Assembly: GCA_015680905.1 (NCBI GenBank)
Contig: CM027383.1
Span: 84,167,001 to 84,231,000, forward strand
Source of the DNA: Coptis chinensis
Lineage: Eukaryota > Streptophyta > Magnoliopsida > Ranunculales > Ranunculaceae
DNA length: 64,000 nucleotides
Reading direction: 5' to 3'
Each line of letters begins with the position of its first letter. Within the stretch, counting starts at the first letter, position 1. A model generated the notes under the pieces. The model saw nothing but the letters and a program-made list of their open reading frames with translations, was not told the origin of the DNA and did not search any database. Shown one piece after another: positions 1 to 10,510 of this stretch. The translations under genes and the position numbers were made by a program.

Positions 1-1141
1 TCACTATTGATAAAACCCTTCAACTTCATTTTGTTGTTTAATAATAGAAGTTTGATTGAAGTTTTGTGAGATTACCTAATAAGGTAAAGTTCATATATAT
101 TGAAGCTACTTAAATAGCAAAGAGTTCTCAATCATACGGAAAGAGATAAAATAAACACCATTTTAAATGGAAAACTATATTTATCGAGATATTCCCACAA
201 CATATAACCCAACTATGTTTTGAGGTTAGTTCAATGTATTTGCATCCAGTTTCTGATTTTTCGTTATTTATATTTTGAGATTAGTTCAATGCAGTTGGAT
301 CCAATTTCCAATTACCGTTATTTATTTTTTGAGATCAGTTCAATGCAGTTGTATCCAGTTTCTGATTTCTCGTTAATTAATATTTTCAATTAGTTCAATA
401 CATTTGCATCCAATTTCTAATTTCCTGTTAATTATTTATTTGAGGTCAGTTCAATGCATTTGCATTCAGTTTATGATTTCCCGTTAATTATTCTGTGAGA
501 TTAGTTTAATGCATTTGCATCCAGTTTCTGATTTCTCGTTTATTATTTAATAAAGTTGTATTTGCATCTAGTTTCCGATTATTTGACGTTAGTTTCATTT
601 AGTATTATATATTTTTTTTTAAATATTTGTCATTATTACTTTGCCGTTATTTTTTTTCATTTTCTATTATATATTTTGTGATGTTATTTTTTGTATAATT
701 GTTTTTAACTATGTTTTGGGCCGTGTTAAGGATATATTCAAAATAAGTCGATACTTTATCATAAACACTAAAATTGTATAATTTGTAATAGGGAATTAGT
801 TTCTACAAATCACCTCTTTTTTAGCAATTTTTTTTATTTAATCAAATATATAAGAATTGGAACACTAAAAGTGTTTGATTCGTAATAAAAAATTACCTTT
901 TACAAATCGCCTATTTTTTAGTAATTTTTTTTATTTGATCAAATATATAAGAATTAGAAATACACTCAAACTCTCCAAATATAAGAATTGGAAATACACT
1001 CAAACTCTCCAAAGAGGTTTCATATACATGAGATTGTAGGCTATTAAAAAATACTATCTTTCATATTATAGTGTCACATAGGAGAGAGAAATTCCTCCAT
1101 TATAGCTCTCTGCCTTAGTATATAGTATATAGATAGTATAT
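1..1141 (-). mobile_element. Helitron, 5' part, minus orientation, cut by window edge
   Basis: Read on the minus strand, this is the beginning of a non-autonomous Helitron. Its 5' end lies near 1133-1141, where the minus strand reads TCTATATAC before a conserved GCAGAG stretch, the same start as the element at 41812. Next comes a unique segment (about 700-1130), then ~57-bp tandem repeats (200-600) with the core TGCATCCAGTTTCTGATTTC, then the segment 1-200, which matches 43190-43400 in inverted orientation. The 3' end is outside the window. No coding potential was seen. Family assignment rests on the match to the well-bounded copy; the exact 5' base is uncertain because the flank is TA-rich. 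Confidence 0.75.
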
Positions 1142-1150
1142 ATATACACA

Positions 1151-2290
1151 CGGTTAGGCTAGAGTGACACTCTTATCTCACACCCCACCTGAACCGTCCG
1201 ATCTATTCTCAAGATCTGATGATCTAATTCATCAAAAATCACGATTTTTCAAAATTTCAAAGTATTTCAAAATCGAAAAAACGAAATAAGAGAAAAAAGC
1301 GAAATTGGAGAAGAAAACTCATCTCTGTCTTCTTCTTCTCTAACAAACAACCAAGCTTCGAACTCTCTCTCTCTTCAATTATCAAACAATTGTTTAATTA
1401 AGGTATGCTCATTTAGATCATCGATTCAATTATCAAGCACTTTCATTATTTAATTTGTTTAATTTGTTTGATTTTCAATTATCAGTTTTGGTTTTGTTGT
1501 CAATTTTTGGCCACCCATCAGTGCGTGGATCTTGTTATCATGAGCTCAATTTGACTTAGCACTCAACCCAAACTCTCCTGAACTAGAACAACCCATGGTA
1601 GTTGGTTACTCTTCAAAGCCACTTCCAACTAGAGTTTTTAACTGTGGTTGGTTGAATTAATTAGGATACTTAGGTTATATGCTCAACTGTGCCTGAATAT
1701 TTTTGTATGCTCTAGATCATTGATTTAAGAATTAAGATGGGAAGAAATCCCCGAATCCCAGCTATGGTCATTGTGGTGGTGTTGAGGTTCTGCATTAGGT
1801 AGTCTCTGTAAATGTGAAGCCTAAGCTGCAAAGAGTTGAAACTTTTTTCAAGGTGAACAAAGAATAGTTAACACATCTTGTCACACTTTGGTGAACTCTG
1901 TCACAGTTTTGAACTCTGTCAAAGTTCGGTGAACTCTTTCAGAGTTTTAACTAGCATTTTCGGTGAACTTTGTCAGAGTTTTAACTAGCATTTTCGATGA
2001 ACTATGTTAGAGTTTTGAACTAGCATATTCGGTGAACTCTGTCAGAGTTCGGTAAACTCTGTCAGAGTTTTGAACTAGCATATTCGGTGAACTTTGTCAG
2101 AGTTTTGAACTATGTCAAAGTTTTGAACTAGCATATTCGGTGAACTCTGTCAGACTTTTGAACTCTGTCAAAGTTCGGTGAATTCTGTCAAAGTTTTGAA
2201 CTAGCATATTTGGTTAACTCTGTCAAAGTTCACCAAGAGTTTTGAACTAGCATTTTTTGTGAACTCTGTCAAAGTTTTGAACTCTGTCAG
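1151..2290. repeat. MULE left terminal inverted repeat
   Basis: This arm pairs with 8461-9313. The outer ~740 bp (1151-1890) match closely base for base. The inner part is a tandem array with about ten units here and three in the other arm, so the arms differ in length (1140 and 853 bp). It leads directly into the GRF zinc-finger gene at 2443. Confidence 0.85.
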
Positions 2291-2295
2291 AATTA
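1865..2295. repeat. Tandem array of short palindromes at inner edge of MULE TIR
   Basis: The array repeats a unit of about 40-47 bp. Each unit holds the near-perfect palindrome AACTCTG-T-CAGAGTT followed by TTGAACTAGCAT and CGGTGAAC. Many copies carry one or two substitutions. The same unit occurs three times at 8461-8580 in inverted orientation. Confidence 0.85.
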
Positions 2296-2442
2296 ATTGG
2301 GATTTTCTTCTATTTAACTTTTGTTTGTTTATTTGTTTTTTAATGTTATTGTTTTAGGGTTCCATAATTATTACATATTCAGGTGATTTTACATTTTTTA
2401 ATTTTTTAATTTTTTCCTTATATAGTGAAATTCGATCTATAA

Positions 2443-2838
2443 ATGAGGTGCCCTTATTGTGGAAGTTCAGTACTTAATAGAGTCTCGAGAACCAAAATGA
2501 ATCCTGGACGACCTTTCTGTGTTTGCAAAAAAAATGACAAACATTTGCCTGACGATAAGAAATGTAGGTATTTTAAGTGGGCAGATGAAGAAAATAATTG
2601 TGGAAGCTCGTCATCGTTGAATATAACTGAGAGTCAAGCTCCAACATTTTCCCCAACTGAGAGTCGAGCTCCAACATTTTTACCAACTGAGAGTCGAGCT
2701 TCTATTTGCACAAGGAAGATAATGACTGATTCGGAAATTCACTCAATCGGAATGTTAATATTTAAGTTGTTGTTGGTCTGTCTTCTCTTAGCGGTTTTGT
2801 GTATTATCAAGTGGCTGATTAAGGTGTTATTGTCTTAA
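2443..2838 (+). CDS. GRF-type zinc finger protein with C-terminal membrane segment (MULE-carried)
   Basis: 131 residues. Residues 3-50 form a GRF zinc finger: CPYCG, then NPGRPFCVC, then KKCRYFKWADE, giving the CX2C...C...C cysteine pattern of the family. Residues 60-88 hold about three copies of a TESRAPTF-like repeat. Residues 100-130 are hydrophobic (LLLVCLLLAVLCIIKWLI), so the protein is probably tail-anchored in a membrane. Small GRF/transmembrane proteins of this build are common as uncharacterised plant proteins; their function is unknown to me. The gene sits 150 bp inside the left TIR and points inward, opposite to the transposase. The ATG chosen is the first in frame and leaves the first zinc ligand intact. 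The reading frame is undamaged, unlike that of the transposase. Confidence 0.75.
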   Translation: MRCPYCGSSVLNRVSRTKMNPGRPFCVCKKNDKHLPDDKKCRYFKWADEENNCGSSSSLNITESQAPTFSPTESRAPTFLPTESRASICTRKIMTDSEIHSIGMLIFKLLLVCLLLAVLCIIKWLIKVLLS

Positions 2839-3850
2839 GTTGCTTTGGATGTCGTGTGGCGTTGTCGATGATGAGTTATCCTAAGTTGCTTTGGATGTAG
2901 CTTCTGCTTTGAATGATGTTGCTATGGAGGTAACCATCAGTTAGACTCGGGGGTTTGGAACTGTATCTTCGGGAAATTCAGGTGTATTTGGTTAGTAGTT
3001 TGAATTTAGTATGTATAAATCTTGGAAGGATTTGGTATGTGTATTTGAACTCGATCTGTCAGAGAATTTGGCATGTGTATGTGAATTTAGTGTGTGTATT
3101 TGGTTAATAGTTTGAATTTAGTATGTGTAATCTTCGTCAAAGCTTCTTTCACAGGTTTCTGCACTCAGTTAAATCCAGTTTAGTAATTGGTTTGATTCAA
3201 TGGCTGCCACAAAGAATTTTTGCTTCAGTAGAGAGGATGGCATCACTGGTTCAGCAGCTTATTGCCCATTAAATCCTGTCCATTACTTCTACAGAGTTCC
3301 AAGAATTCAAATGTAGCAGACATATTGAAGTCACTAAAAACAAGAGTAGAGTAGACAAAAGAATGGTTGTAGATCTTGAGAAGGTGGGCAACTTGTCAAA
3401 TTCCAGTCAGCTTACTCTGCCAGCCAAAGGCATTTTCGCATGCTAGAAAGCAAATGACATGAGTTGTTTACTCTATCCTTTTTCAAAAAAAATGAAAATA
3501 TTCTATTGCCTCGCCTTTAGGCAGAGTCTAAGATAATTCATCAGTTGATATATTTTTAATAGAACTTGAATGAAATCCAACACTCACAGAAATAGCTCAA
3601 CAAGCCGAGGATTTTGTCATTCGTACCATCAGACAAATAAGATAGTGCCCAACATGCATCTGTCAGTACTTCATGTGTCAAAACTCTGACAGGCAAAATG
3701 CAAAGCATGTGTCAGAGCAAAGGCTCTTTCATGTTGGGACATTTACAAATTGTGATCTCTAGCCTAGGTAACTCAAAAAATAAAAAGTGGAAACAAGAAA
3801 AAGAAAGAAAATCCATCACTTGAGTCCGTAAAACCACAGAAGGAGGTCAT
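2839..3850. other. MULE interior without recognisable gene
   Basis: This stretch holds diffuse repeats of the type TTTGAATTTAGTATGTGTA (2990-3130) and palindrome-like CTGTCAGAG relics (3660-3710). No reading frame here resembles a known protein. It may hold untranslated sequence of the GRF gene or captured DNA. Confidence 0.4.
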
Positions 3851-3859
3851 CTAGATTTT

Positions 3860-4130
3860 CAATATAAGTAAAGAACAAAGATAAATTTCAAGTGACACTC
3901 TTATGTGTGAGTGGCAATAGCCCAGACCACAATAGCAAAGATGCTGATTACTACCAATATTACAAATATGCAAAATAGGTTTCTTGGAATCTGACTCTTG
4001 CACCAACACCAGTGGCTTGAGCATTTTCTTCCACAAGCATGACAAAAGGTGGTTCCACACCTACATCACCAACACATATGAATGAGCAAGGAAGAACCTG
4101 ATCTGAAATATAAGAAACTGAAGGCAGTTG
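3860..4130 (-). pseudogene. Possible captured gene fragment in MULE, unidentified
   Basis: Two overlapping minus-strand frames look protein-like. One is cysteine-rich and ends in a hydrophobic segment and a stop (FCHACGRKCSSHWCWCK, then FVILVVISIFAIVVWAIA). The other contains VGVEPPFVMLVEENAQATG. A polypyrimidine tract and AG occur upstream near 4110. I do not recognise the parent gene. The adjacent PPR fragment shows that this MULE carries host sequence. The call is weak and may be chance. Confidence 0.25.
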
Positions 4131-4318
4131 TGTATGTGGAGAATTGAGAATAGTAGTCCTAGAGAAATAGACAAGAAAATCACTAGCAAATAAAAGTTGG
4201 ACATCACTAATAGAAGTGCTTGTTTCCTATCTAGAGCCTAGAAGGCAACATTAGATACTATCCAATGGACATAATGATGCAATAGAACACAACCCTCGAC
4301 ACAGTTCTACTTAACAAC

Positions 4319-4490
4319 ACTTGATAAAACTGTAACAAGTGTTACCAAACTAGGCTGATAAAACTGTAACAAGTGTTGCCGAACAAGCTGATAAAAATGT
4401 AACAAGTGTTACCGAACTAGGCTGATAAAACTGTAACAAGTGTTGCCGAACAAGTTGATAAAAATGTAACAAGTGTTACCGAACTAGGCC
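4319..4490 (-). repeat. 33/34-bp minisatellite derived from PPR codons
   Basis: Five tandem units alternate between 33 and 34 bp (core CTGATAAAACTGTAACAAGT). Their minus-strand translation is the motif SVTLVTFLS of the adjacent PPR fragment, repeated. The array therefore appears to have arisen by slippage inside that coding sequence. Confidence 0.8.
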
Positions 4491-4690
4491 TAACATCCAT
4501 AAGCATGAAAGTTACCAAGGCTGCCATATCTAAACCACTCTTAACAAGTCCAGACATCAATGAAGTCCATGACACAACATCTGGGACCAATATATAATCA
4601 AATATTCGACGCGCAGATAAAATATCATTAGAACTAGTGAACAAATGAATCAAAGAGTTTTGAATAAAGCTATACTTACATTTCACAGAT
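4417..4690 (-). pseudogene. Captured pentatricopeptide-repeat (PPR) gene fragment
   Basis: The minus-strand frame begins NSLIHLF and continues ILSARRIFDYI, VPDVVSWTSLMSGLVKSG and VRPSSVTLVTFLSTCSA. This is the typical layout of PLS-class PPR motifs in plant organelle RNA-editing and RNA-processing proteins. Only about two motifs remain, with no start, targeting peptide or C-terminal domain. The fragment runs into the minisatellite derived from its own codons. It lies between the transposase and the GRF gene, as expected for host sequence picked up by a Pack-MULE. It is unlikely to make a working RNA-binding protein. Confidence 0.75.
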
Positions 4691-4938
4691 TACGTATTAT
4701 TTTTCTCCGGACAATTTCTCGAGTCATGGTTAGCAATCTGTTCACATATGTGACACTTTCTTCCTGAATTATTTAGGGCTATCTCTCTGGGGGATTTCCA
4801 TCTATCCGCTTTCTTCTTCCCCCTCCCTTTTGTTTGAGAAATGTTGGAATTCAAAATCAATAGCTAAAATAAATACCGAATTAAAATAAATATTTATATT
4901 AAATTAAACACCGAATTAAACACTAAATTTATATCAAA

Positions 4939-7900
4939 TTAAACATTCAAATAAAAAAAAACTTGTGATGTATTAACCGAAGGTATCGAAGGCTCTGCAA
5001 TTGGAGGCTCTGCAACTGGAGGCTCTTCATCATCTGCGTCTCCTTCGTAGGAAGTTTCATTAAACTTTGAAATTCCAATAGCCATTTCACCAATCTTTTC
5101 AATAAAATATGTATAACCCTCAAAAGTATGCGACCGTATCGTAAGCCACTTGAGAAGCAACCTTGATAGAATGAGCCACTCTCAAAGGTTCATTTGAGAC
5201 ATTCCCGACCACAAATCCAGTATCAAACTCCACTCTATAAGTGTTAGCCTTTTGCATCCACCACGACAATCTAAAATGGCTTGGAATCTCTTCAGTCTCG
5301 TAACGCATAAAAACCTTTAACATATGACCACAAAGCAACCCCATAAACTGAAAGTACTTGCATTCGCAGTCTCCCTCTAAGGTTCCTCTATCAAAACTCA
5401 CTCTCCAAACATACTTCTTCAGTGGGTCTCTCCATTTCACCATGTAGCTTCCGGTTCCATACTTGTCAATCTGTTCCCCATCAATTTTGTACTCCATCTT
5501 TGCCTTTTCTAGTTGCTCCTTAAATTTATTGAATATTGAGATCGTATAGACCTTCGCGGTATGCATAAGGAGGAAAGCATCGTTAGGCACAATCCATGAA
5601 CTATGCTCGGTGCGGTAATCAGAATCTCTTTCTTTCCTAGCAAGCAAAGCCAAAGACTTCTCATTACCATGTACAAACTGCATAAGCGTAGTCGTCAAAT
5701 TGGCAAACTGGTCATAATGAGCATTCATCGATTCACTTCGACCAGTCGTGTGCATACCAGCAAAAAAGGTGTCACTGAGATAACAAGGAACCCATTTCTC
5801 CCGCATTAAATATATCTCTGTCAACCAAGGATTTTCAGATAACTCATACTTATCAATGATTGTACACCATCTTCTCTCAAAATCAACAATCCTATACGAA
5901 AAAGAAATAATGTTCTTCAACTCAGTTACCAGTGTCTTAAATTTGGTAAATGACATCTTCTCTTGGAATTTCTGCATAATATGCCAAAGACAATAACGAT
6001 AACGAGTATTAGGGAACACTTTGGCAATGGCTGCAGTCATCGCTCTATCCTAGTTAGTGATGATTGCAGTTGGCCCACGATCACCCATGGCTGTAAGCCA
6101 GGTGATAAAAGTAAAAATGATTAGTCTACCTACGAAATGAGTGATGACTTCACAACGTAAGTAAACTAAAACTGAACTTTTACGAGTCTATTATCAATCA
6201 AAGCTTCTACTCTCGATGCGAATTGCACTAAGTGGAGTAGGAAGTTCGTTCCACTCCTAGTTCCCTAGCATGGATTGTTTTCTAAGTCTAAGAAATCTCT
6301 CTTAAGTCAATGAGAGCTTTACGAAATGTTATGCTAACAAAACACGTTATTTTAAATAACTAGATATAATAAATAACAAGATAAAATATAACTAAGATAA
6401 TCTACGAAGCTACGGAAATACGATTGTTTGACTCTAGATAAAGAAATAGAGGGGAATTAAATCCACCTCGACTCCAACTTAATAACCTAGTATAGATTGT
6501 CGTATCTCGATTCTTACGTTTAACGGCAAGAATTTTCGAGTCTAATCCCTAGTGTTCATGGCATTCCTACCGGATACTAACTAGCATGTGAGGTCGTCCA
6601 CCCATTCTCATGGCGAAACACGACCTTCTAGAGTGGAATAGATTCTACTACCAAATTCTATACTAACCACTAAGTTTTCATCAAGGCTTCATCAACCCCT
6701 CTAATGGAGGTTTAGCCTTGAGTCATCAACCCAACATTTCCCATTGAATCTAAACTAAACATAATGTAAGAAATTGAGATTTACTTAGTTAACAATAATG
6801 AATCTAATTTAATGGCTGGAATGGAATAATAACAAGAATTTAATTTAGATCTAGAATGGAAATAACAAAATTTGAAATTGACAACTAACTATTTTATTAA
6901 TCTAATCAATCAAGAACAATCATTCAAAGATTTAATCTAAAACAGGAATTTAAATGGAACTAAAACTTAATCTTCTTAATAAAACTAGATCTAGAATTCT
7001 ATATATTAATTTAGGTCTAACTAGCTACCATTAACAAAGAGTGAAGCTTTTGTTTTTATACATCCAGATCCAAAAATCGTGCATGGGCTTGGAGCCATGT
7101 TTTGGGCCAGAGAATCAGGCCCAAAACCCAATTCTTTCAGTCCAAAAAGGCCTCTTCAGCTGCAGTTGGCTTCCACAGACTTTTCGTCCACTTCTGCTCC
7201 TCTGATTGGGTCAAGGCTTGGACCATTGCGAAGCTCTCTCCGAGCCGGTCGTTTTGACATAAGGTAGGCCCAATTCCGAGGTCTGAGTCCAAAGATATGG
7301 CATTCGGAAGTTCTGCTGACTTTTGCTCCTTTATCTCGCTAAAGTGGCACGCTTCGCATTATAATGGACTTTGAAGCCTGAAATGCATAAACACGTAATC
7401 AGTATTAACTCTTACTTATTATTCACATAATTGGTCTAACAGTATGATTATTAAGGGGTTAAAACTACAGTTTTGGGCTCTTATCACCAGGCCTTAAATA
7501 GCCATATGAATGTATCTTCTGTCTCATCAAGCAACAATGTGCAACGAAACTGAATCGACTGATAATTATGGTTGACTCCAGTAAAATGGGCAAAAGGTAT
7601 GGAATATGCATTGGTACGATATGTGGTATCAAAAGACACAACATTCCCGAAATAGTCATACTGGCATCGAGACCTCCCATGAACCCAGAAAAAGTTCACC
7701 GCAGTCCCATTTTCATCTAAATCAATAGCATAGTAGAACTGGGGATCCTCAGCACTCTTCTGCATAAAATATTTCAGCACGACAGTTGCATCACCTTCTT
7801 TAGGCATCTTTCTGGTCAAACCATAATGATGGTTCCAACAATCTTTCTGTGTAAACCCAACTTCCTCTCCATGGAAAACAGATGCCACTTTCCCAACAGA

Positions 7901-8374
7901 TAAACTGTTATCACTAAACATCTCGGTCAAGCACTTATATGTTTGTTAGTTTTCATGCAAATTCTCTTCGATGGGTCACCAGACCGTGACTATGGTCATT
8001 CTGAGCAACGCTGACCTCATATATCTCTTCATATATTCTTTTCTTAATACGAATTCTAGCTTGGCAACCACACCGGATAGTTGATGTATTTCTTGATTGG
8101 ACTTCATCTCTCTTGTTAGAAACCCCTTCACGTGAGCAAACCAGTAAACAACCACTAACCAAATCCACATGATTTTGTTTCTTACTACTCGTCCGAACAC
8201 GAGTCTCAAATCCCTCTTGTTGACCATACTCTTTGTAGTCTTTGCTTCGTCAACACTTGTAAAAGTCATTCCTATATAAGGAGCAGTTAATGTTTGCATG
8301 CATTGAACATGGGATTTAGTAGACGAAGACCCAACTACGTCTTCTTCAATATTGATTGATGTCTCTGTCCCCAT
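4939..8374 (-). pseudogene. MULE transposase (FAR1 - MULE - SWIM), broken
   Basis: Reading down the minus strand: a FAR1-type DNA-binding region (8374-7953) in two frames with VCSREG, CGCQARIRIKK and NDHSHGLVTHRREF; the first half of the catalytic domain (7930-7490) with VSFDTTYRTN and LLLDETEDTFIWLFKAW; then the second half (6100-5120) with DRAMTAAIAKVFP, RYCLWHIMQKF and a SWIM zinc finger, CECKYFQFMGLLCGH. Four kinds of damage are visible: a frameshift in the FAR1 domain, a 1384-bp solo LTR inserted at the KAW/LTAMG junction, a TAG stop at 6050-6052 beside the second catalytic aspartate, and a frameshift near 5130. The acidic, proline-rich tail reads on to about 4939. Family members cut and paste DNA by a DDE mechanism; this copy cannot. 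Confidence 0.9.
6103..7486. mobile_element. Solo LTR inserted in the MULE transposase
   Basis: The 1384-bp insert starts TGATAA and ends TTATCA, the TG...CA form of an LTR. It is flanked by a perfect 5-bp duplication, CCAGG, at 6098-6102 and 7487-7491. Removing it and one CCAGG rejoins the transposase frame exactly. No internal retrotransposon genes remain, so it is a solo LTR left by unequal recombination. Orientation and superfamily are not certain; the minus-strand start TGATAAGAGCCCAAAACTG looks like the 5' end. Confidence 0.85.
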
Positions 8375-8460
8375 TTCTATAAATCGAAAAAATTAAAAAT
8401 ATTAATAACTTAAACAGACAAAAATCCCAATGTACATAAATAGTGTAAATAACTTAAACA

Positions 8461-9313
8461 TCAAAACTCTGACAGAGTTCACCGAAAATGCTAGTTAAAA
8501 CTCTGCATAGCTCAAAACTCTGACAGAGTTCACCGAATATGCTTGTTCAAAACTCTGACAGAGTTCACCAAAGTGTGACAAGAGGTGTTAACTATTCTTT
8601 GTTCACCTTGAAAAAAGTTTCAACTCTTTGTAGCTTAGGCTTCACATTTACAGAGACTACCTAATGCAGAACCTCAACACCACCACAATGACCATAGCTG
8701 GGATTCGGGGATTTCTTCCCATCTTAATTCTTAATTCAATGATCCAGAGCATACAAAAATACTTAGGCACAGTTAAGCATATAACCTGAGTATCCTAATT
8801 AATTCAACCAACCACAGTTAAAAACTCGAGTTGGAAGTGGCTTTGAAGAGTAACCAACTACCATGGGTTGCTCTAGTTCAGGAGAGTTTGGGTTGAGTGC
8901 TAAGTCAAATTGAGCTCATGATAACAAGATCCACGCACTGATGGGTGGCCAAAAATTGACAACAAAACCAAAACTGATAATTGAAAATCAAACAAATTAA
9001 ACAAATTAAATAATGAAAGTGCTTGATAATTGAATCGATGATCTAAATGAGCATACCTTAATTAAACAATTGTTTGATAATTGAAGAGAGAGAGAGAGTT
9101 CCAGAAGCTTGGTTGTTAGAGTAGAGAAGAAGAAGACAGAGATGAGTTTTCTTCTCCAATTTCGCGTTTTTCTCTTATTTCATTTTTTCGATTTTGAAAT
9201 ACTTTGAAATTTTGAAAAATCGTGATTTTTGATGAATTAGATCATCAGATCTTGAGAATAGATCGGACGGTTCAGGTGGGGTGTGAGATAAGAGTGTCAC
9301 TCTAGCCTAACCG
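8461..9313. repeat. MULE right terminal inverted repeat
   Basis: Inverted partner of 1151-2290. It carries three palindrome units at its inner edge (8461-8580) and leads, on the minus strand, into the transposase start at 8374. Confidence 0.85.
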
Positions 9314-9559
9314 AGATATATATATATTAACAATACAGAGCAGTGTAGGGCCCATAGGGCCTCCATCCTACGGCTCTAACAATGTTTTCTCGGCTTGTGA
9401 CATGGATAATCTAACTCATACTAGACCGTGTGGTGCTTTACATAGGAACATCCGACCCCGTTGTATTTTGTTCTCGCTCTCTCTTATCTTTCTCTCGCTC
9501 TTTACTTTCTCTCTCCCTATTCATGCCCTTTCGATTTTTAAAGTTGGGGAGAATGGGAA

Positions 9560-9665
9560 CTTGTAAATTATTTACCACGCTGTTGCTACGGGTCTTGGTG
9601 CTGAAGATGGTGCTTTAGATCCAGTTGAGTCTGAGAGAGTTGTCAGAAGATTTTTGGACAGAAGG
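9560..9665 (+). pseudogene. Exon-like segment, possibly captured
   Basis: A 100-bp open stretch translates to TGLGAEDGALDPVESERVV followed by RRFLDRR, and ends at a possible GT donor (AAG/GTTTGT, near 9663). The composition looks like real protein and differs from the surrounding sequence. I do not recognise the parent. It could be an upstream exon of the Helitron gene or a captured host exon. Confidence 0.35.
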
Positions 9666-10510
9666 TTTGTTTCCTTCCTTTTTATCTCCACGTTATTGTG
9701 TTTCACTTGATCATTAAATTATATGTTTATTTGGTCGATATCATATCTTCCGCATGATATCTTCAGAAGTTATTGATCCGCTACTGTCAGAAGTAATTTT
9801 TGTGTTTTTAGTGTTTTGTCATAGATTCTAGATCGTTCTTATTCATTACATCTATTTGTAGCCCTCTTGCAGGGTAAAAAGCTACTTCATTTACTAATGT
9901 GCCATCTATACTAAGCTACTGGTAAGTTTCTCATTCACCTTTTGTATTTAGAAGAAGGAAAATGTTTGGCTTGTTCAGTACTCACTTCGCAACATTGTAG
10001 TAGTACAATGTTAGACCTTGGAAGTTGCGCACCCAAGGTGTTTCTCAGACACTTCTCTCACTATCTTTACTTTCTGCGCCTTTTAATTTATAACTTCTAA
10101 TTTTTTATAGTGAGTTGTTGATGACCTCCAATCTTCAGTCAGTGAGTGTTCTATTTAGTGCTTGTTTTATTTTAGTTGATATCACCGTTTGCAATTCGCA
10201 ATTCCACACTGTCTTTCACTGGAAACCGGTGATGGAAGTAGTGTGTAATCAGGACTCAGGCATCACTCCATTTGAGTGTTTGGGCGTCCATAAATGTAAT
10301 GCCAGTCCAAGTTTGTTATCGTATTATAACAAACTGCGACCGTACACCGTACACTAGCATTCTATGTACGTTCAATCCGACCATAAGTGGATTTTGTTGG
10401 GACTTCACTCTTACATCCAAGTACTTGTGTACCTTAATTTGAATTATGTGATGTAAGCTGGACATATTCATGCATTTTACGTTCATGCCTTCTTCTTCAC
10501 AGCCTCCCAA

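Larger units (their letters stand above)
1151..9313. mobile_element. Mutator-like element (MULE) with long terminal inverted repeats
   Basis: The ends CGGTTAGGCTAGAGTGACAC (from 1151) and its reverse complement (to 9313) start an inverted repeat that runs about 740 bp almost without change and then into a variable tandem array. Between the arms lie a GRF zinc-finger gene on plus, a FAR1/MULE/SWIM transposase pseudogene on minus, and captured host sequence. Each arm therefore lies upstream of one gene and probably supplies its promoter. The element is 8163 bp including a 1384-bp solo LTR. I could not define the 9-bp target duplication, because both flanks are TA repeats. The transposase is broken, so this copy cannot move without help. 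Confidence 0.9.

Noticed and set aside
1142..1150. 9-bp MULE target duplication
   Set aside because: The flanks 1142-1150 and 9314-9322 are both TA-rich but not identical, so no duplication can be claimed.
10115..10357. 80-residue frame upstream of the Helitron gene
   Set aside because: No family resemblance, and it overlaps no conserved Helitron segment; probably chance.
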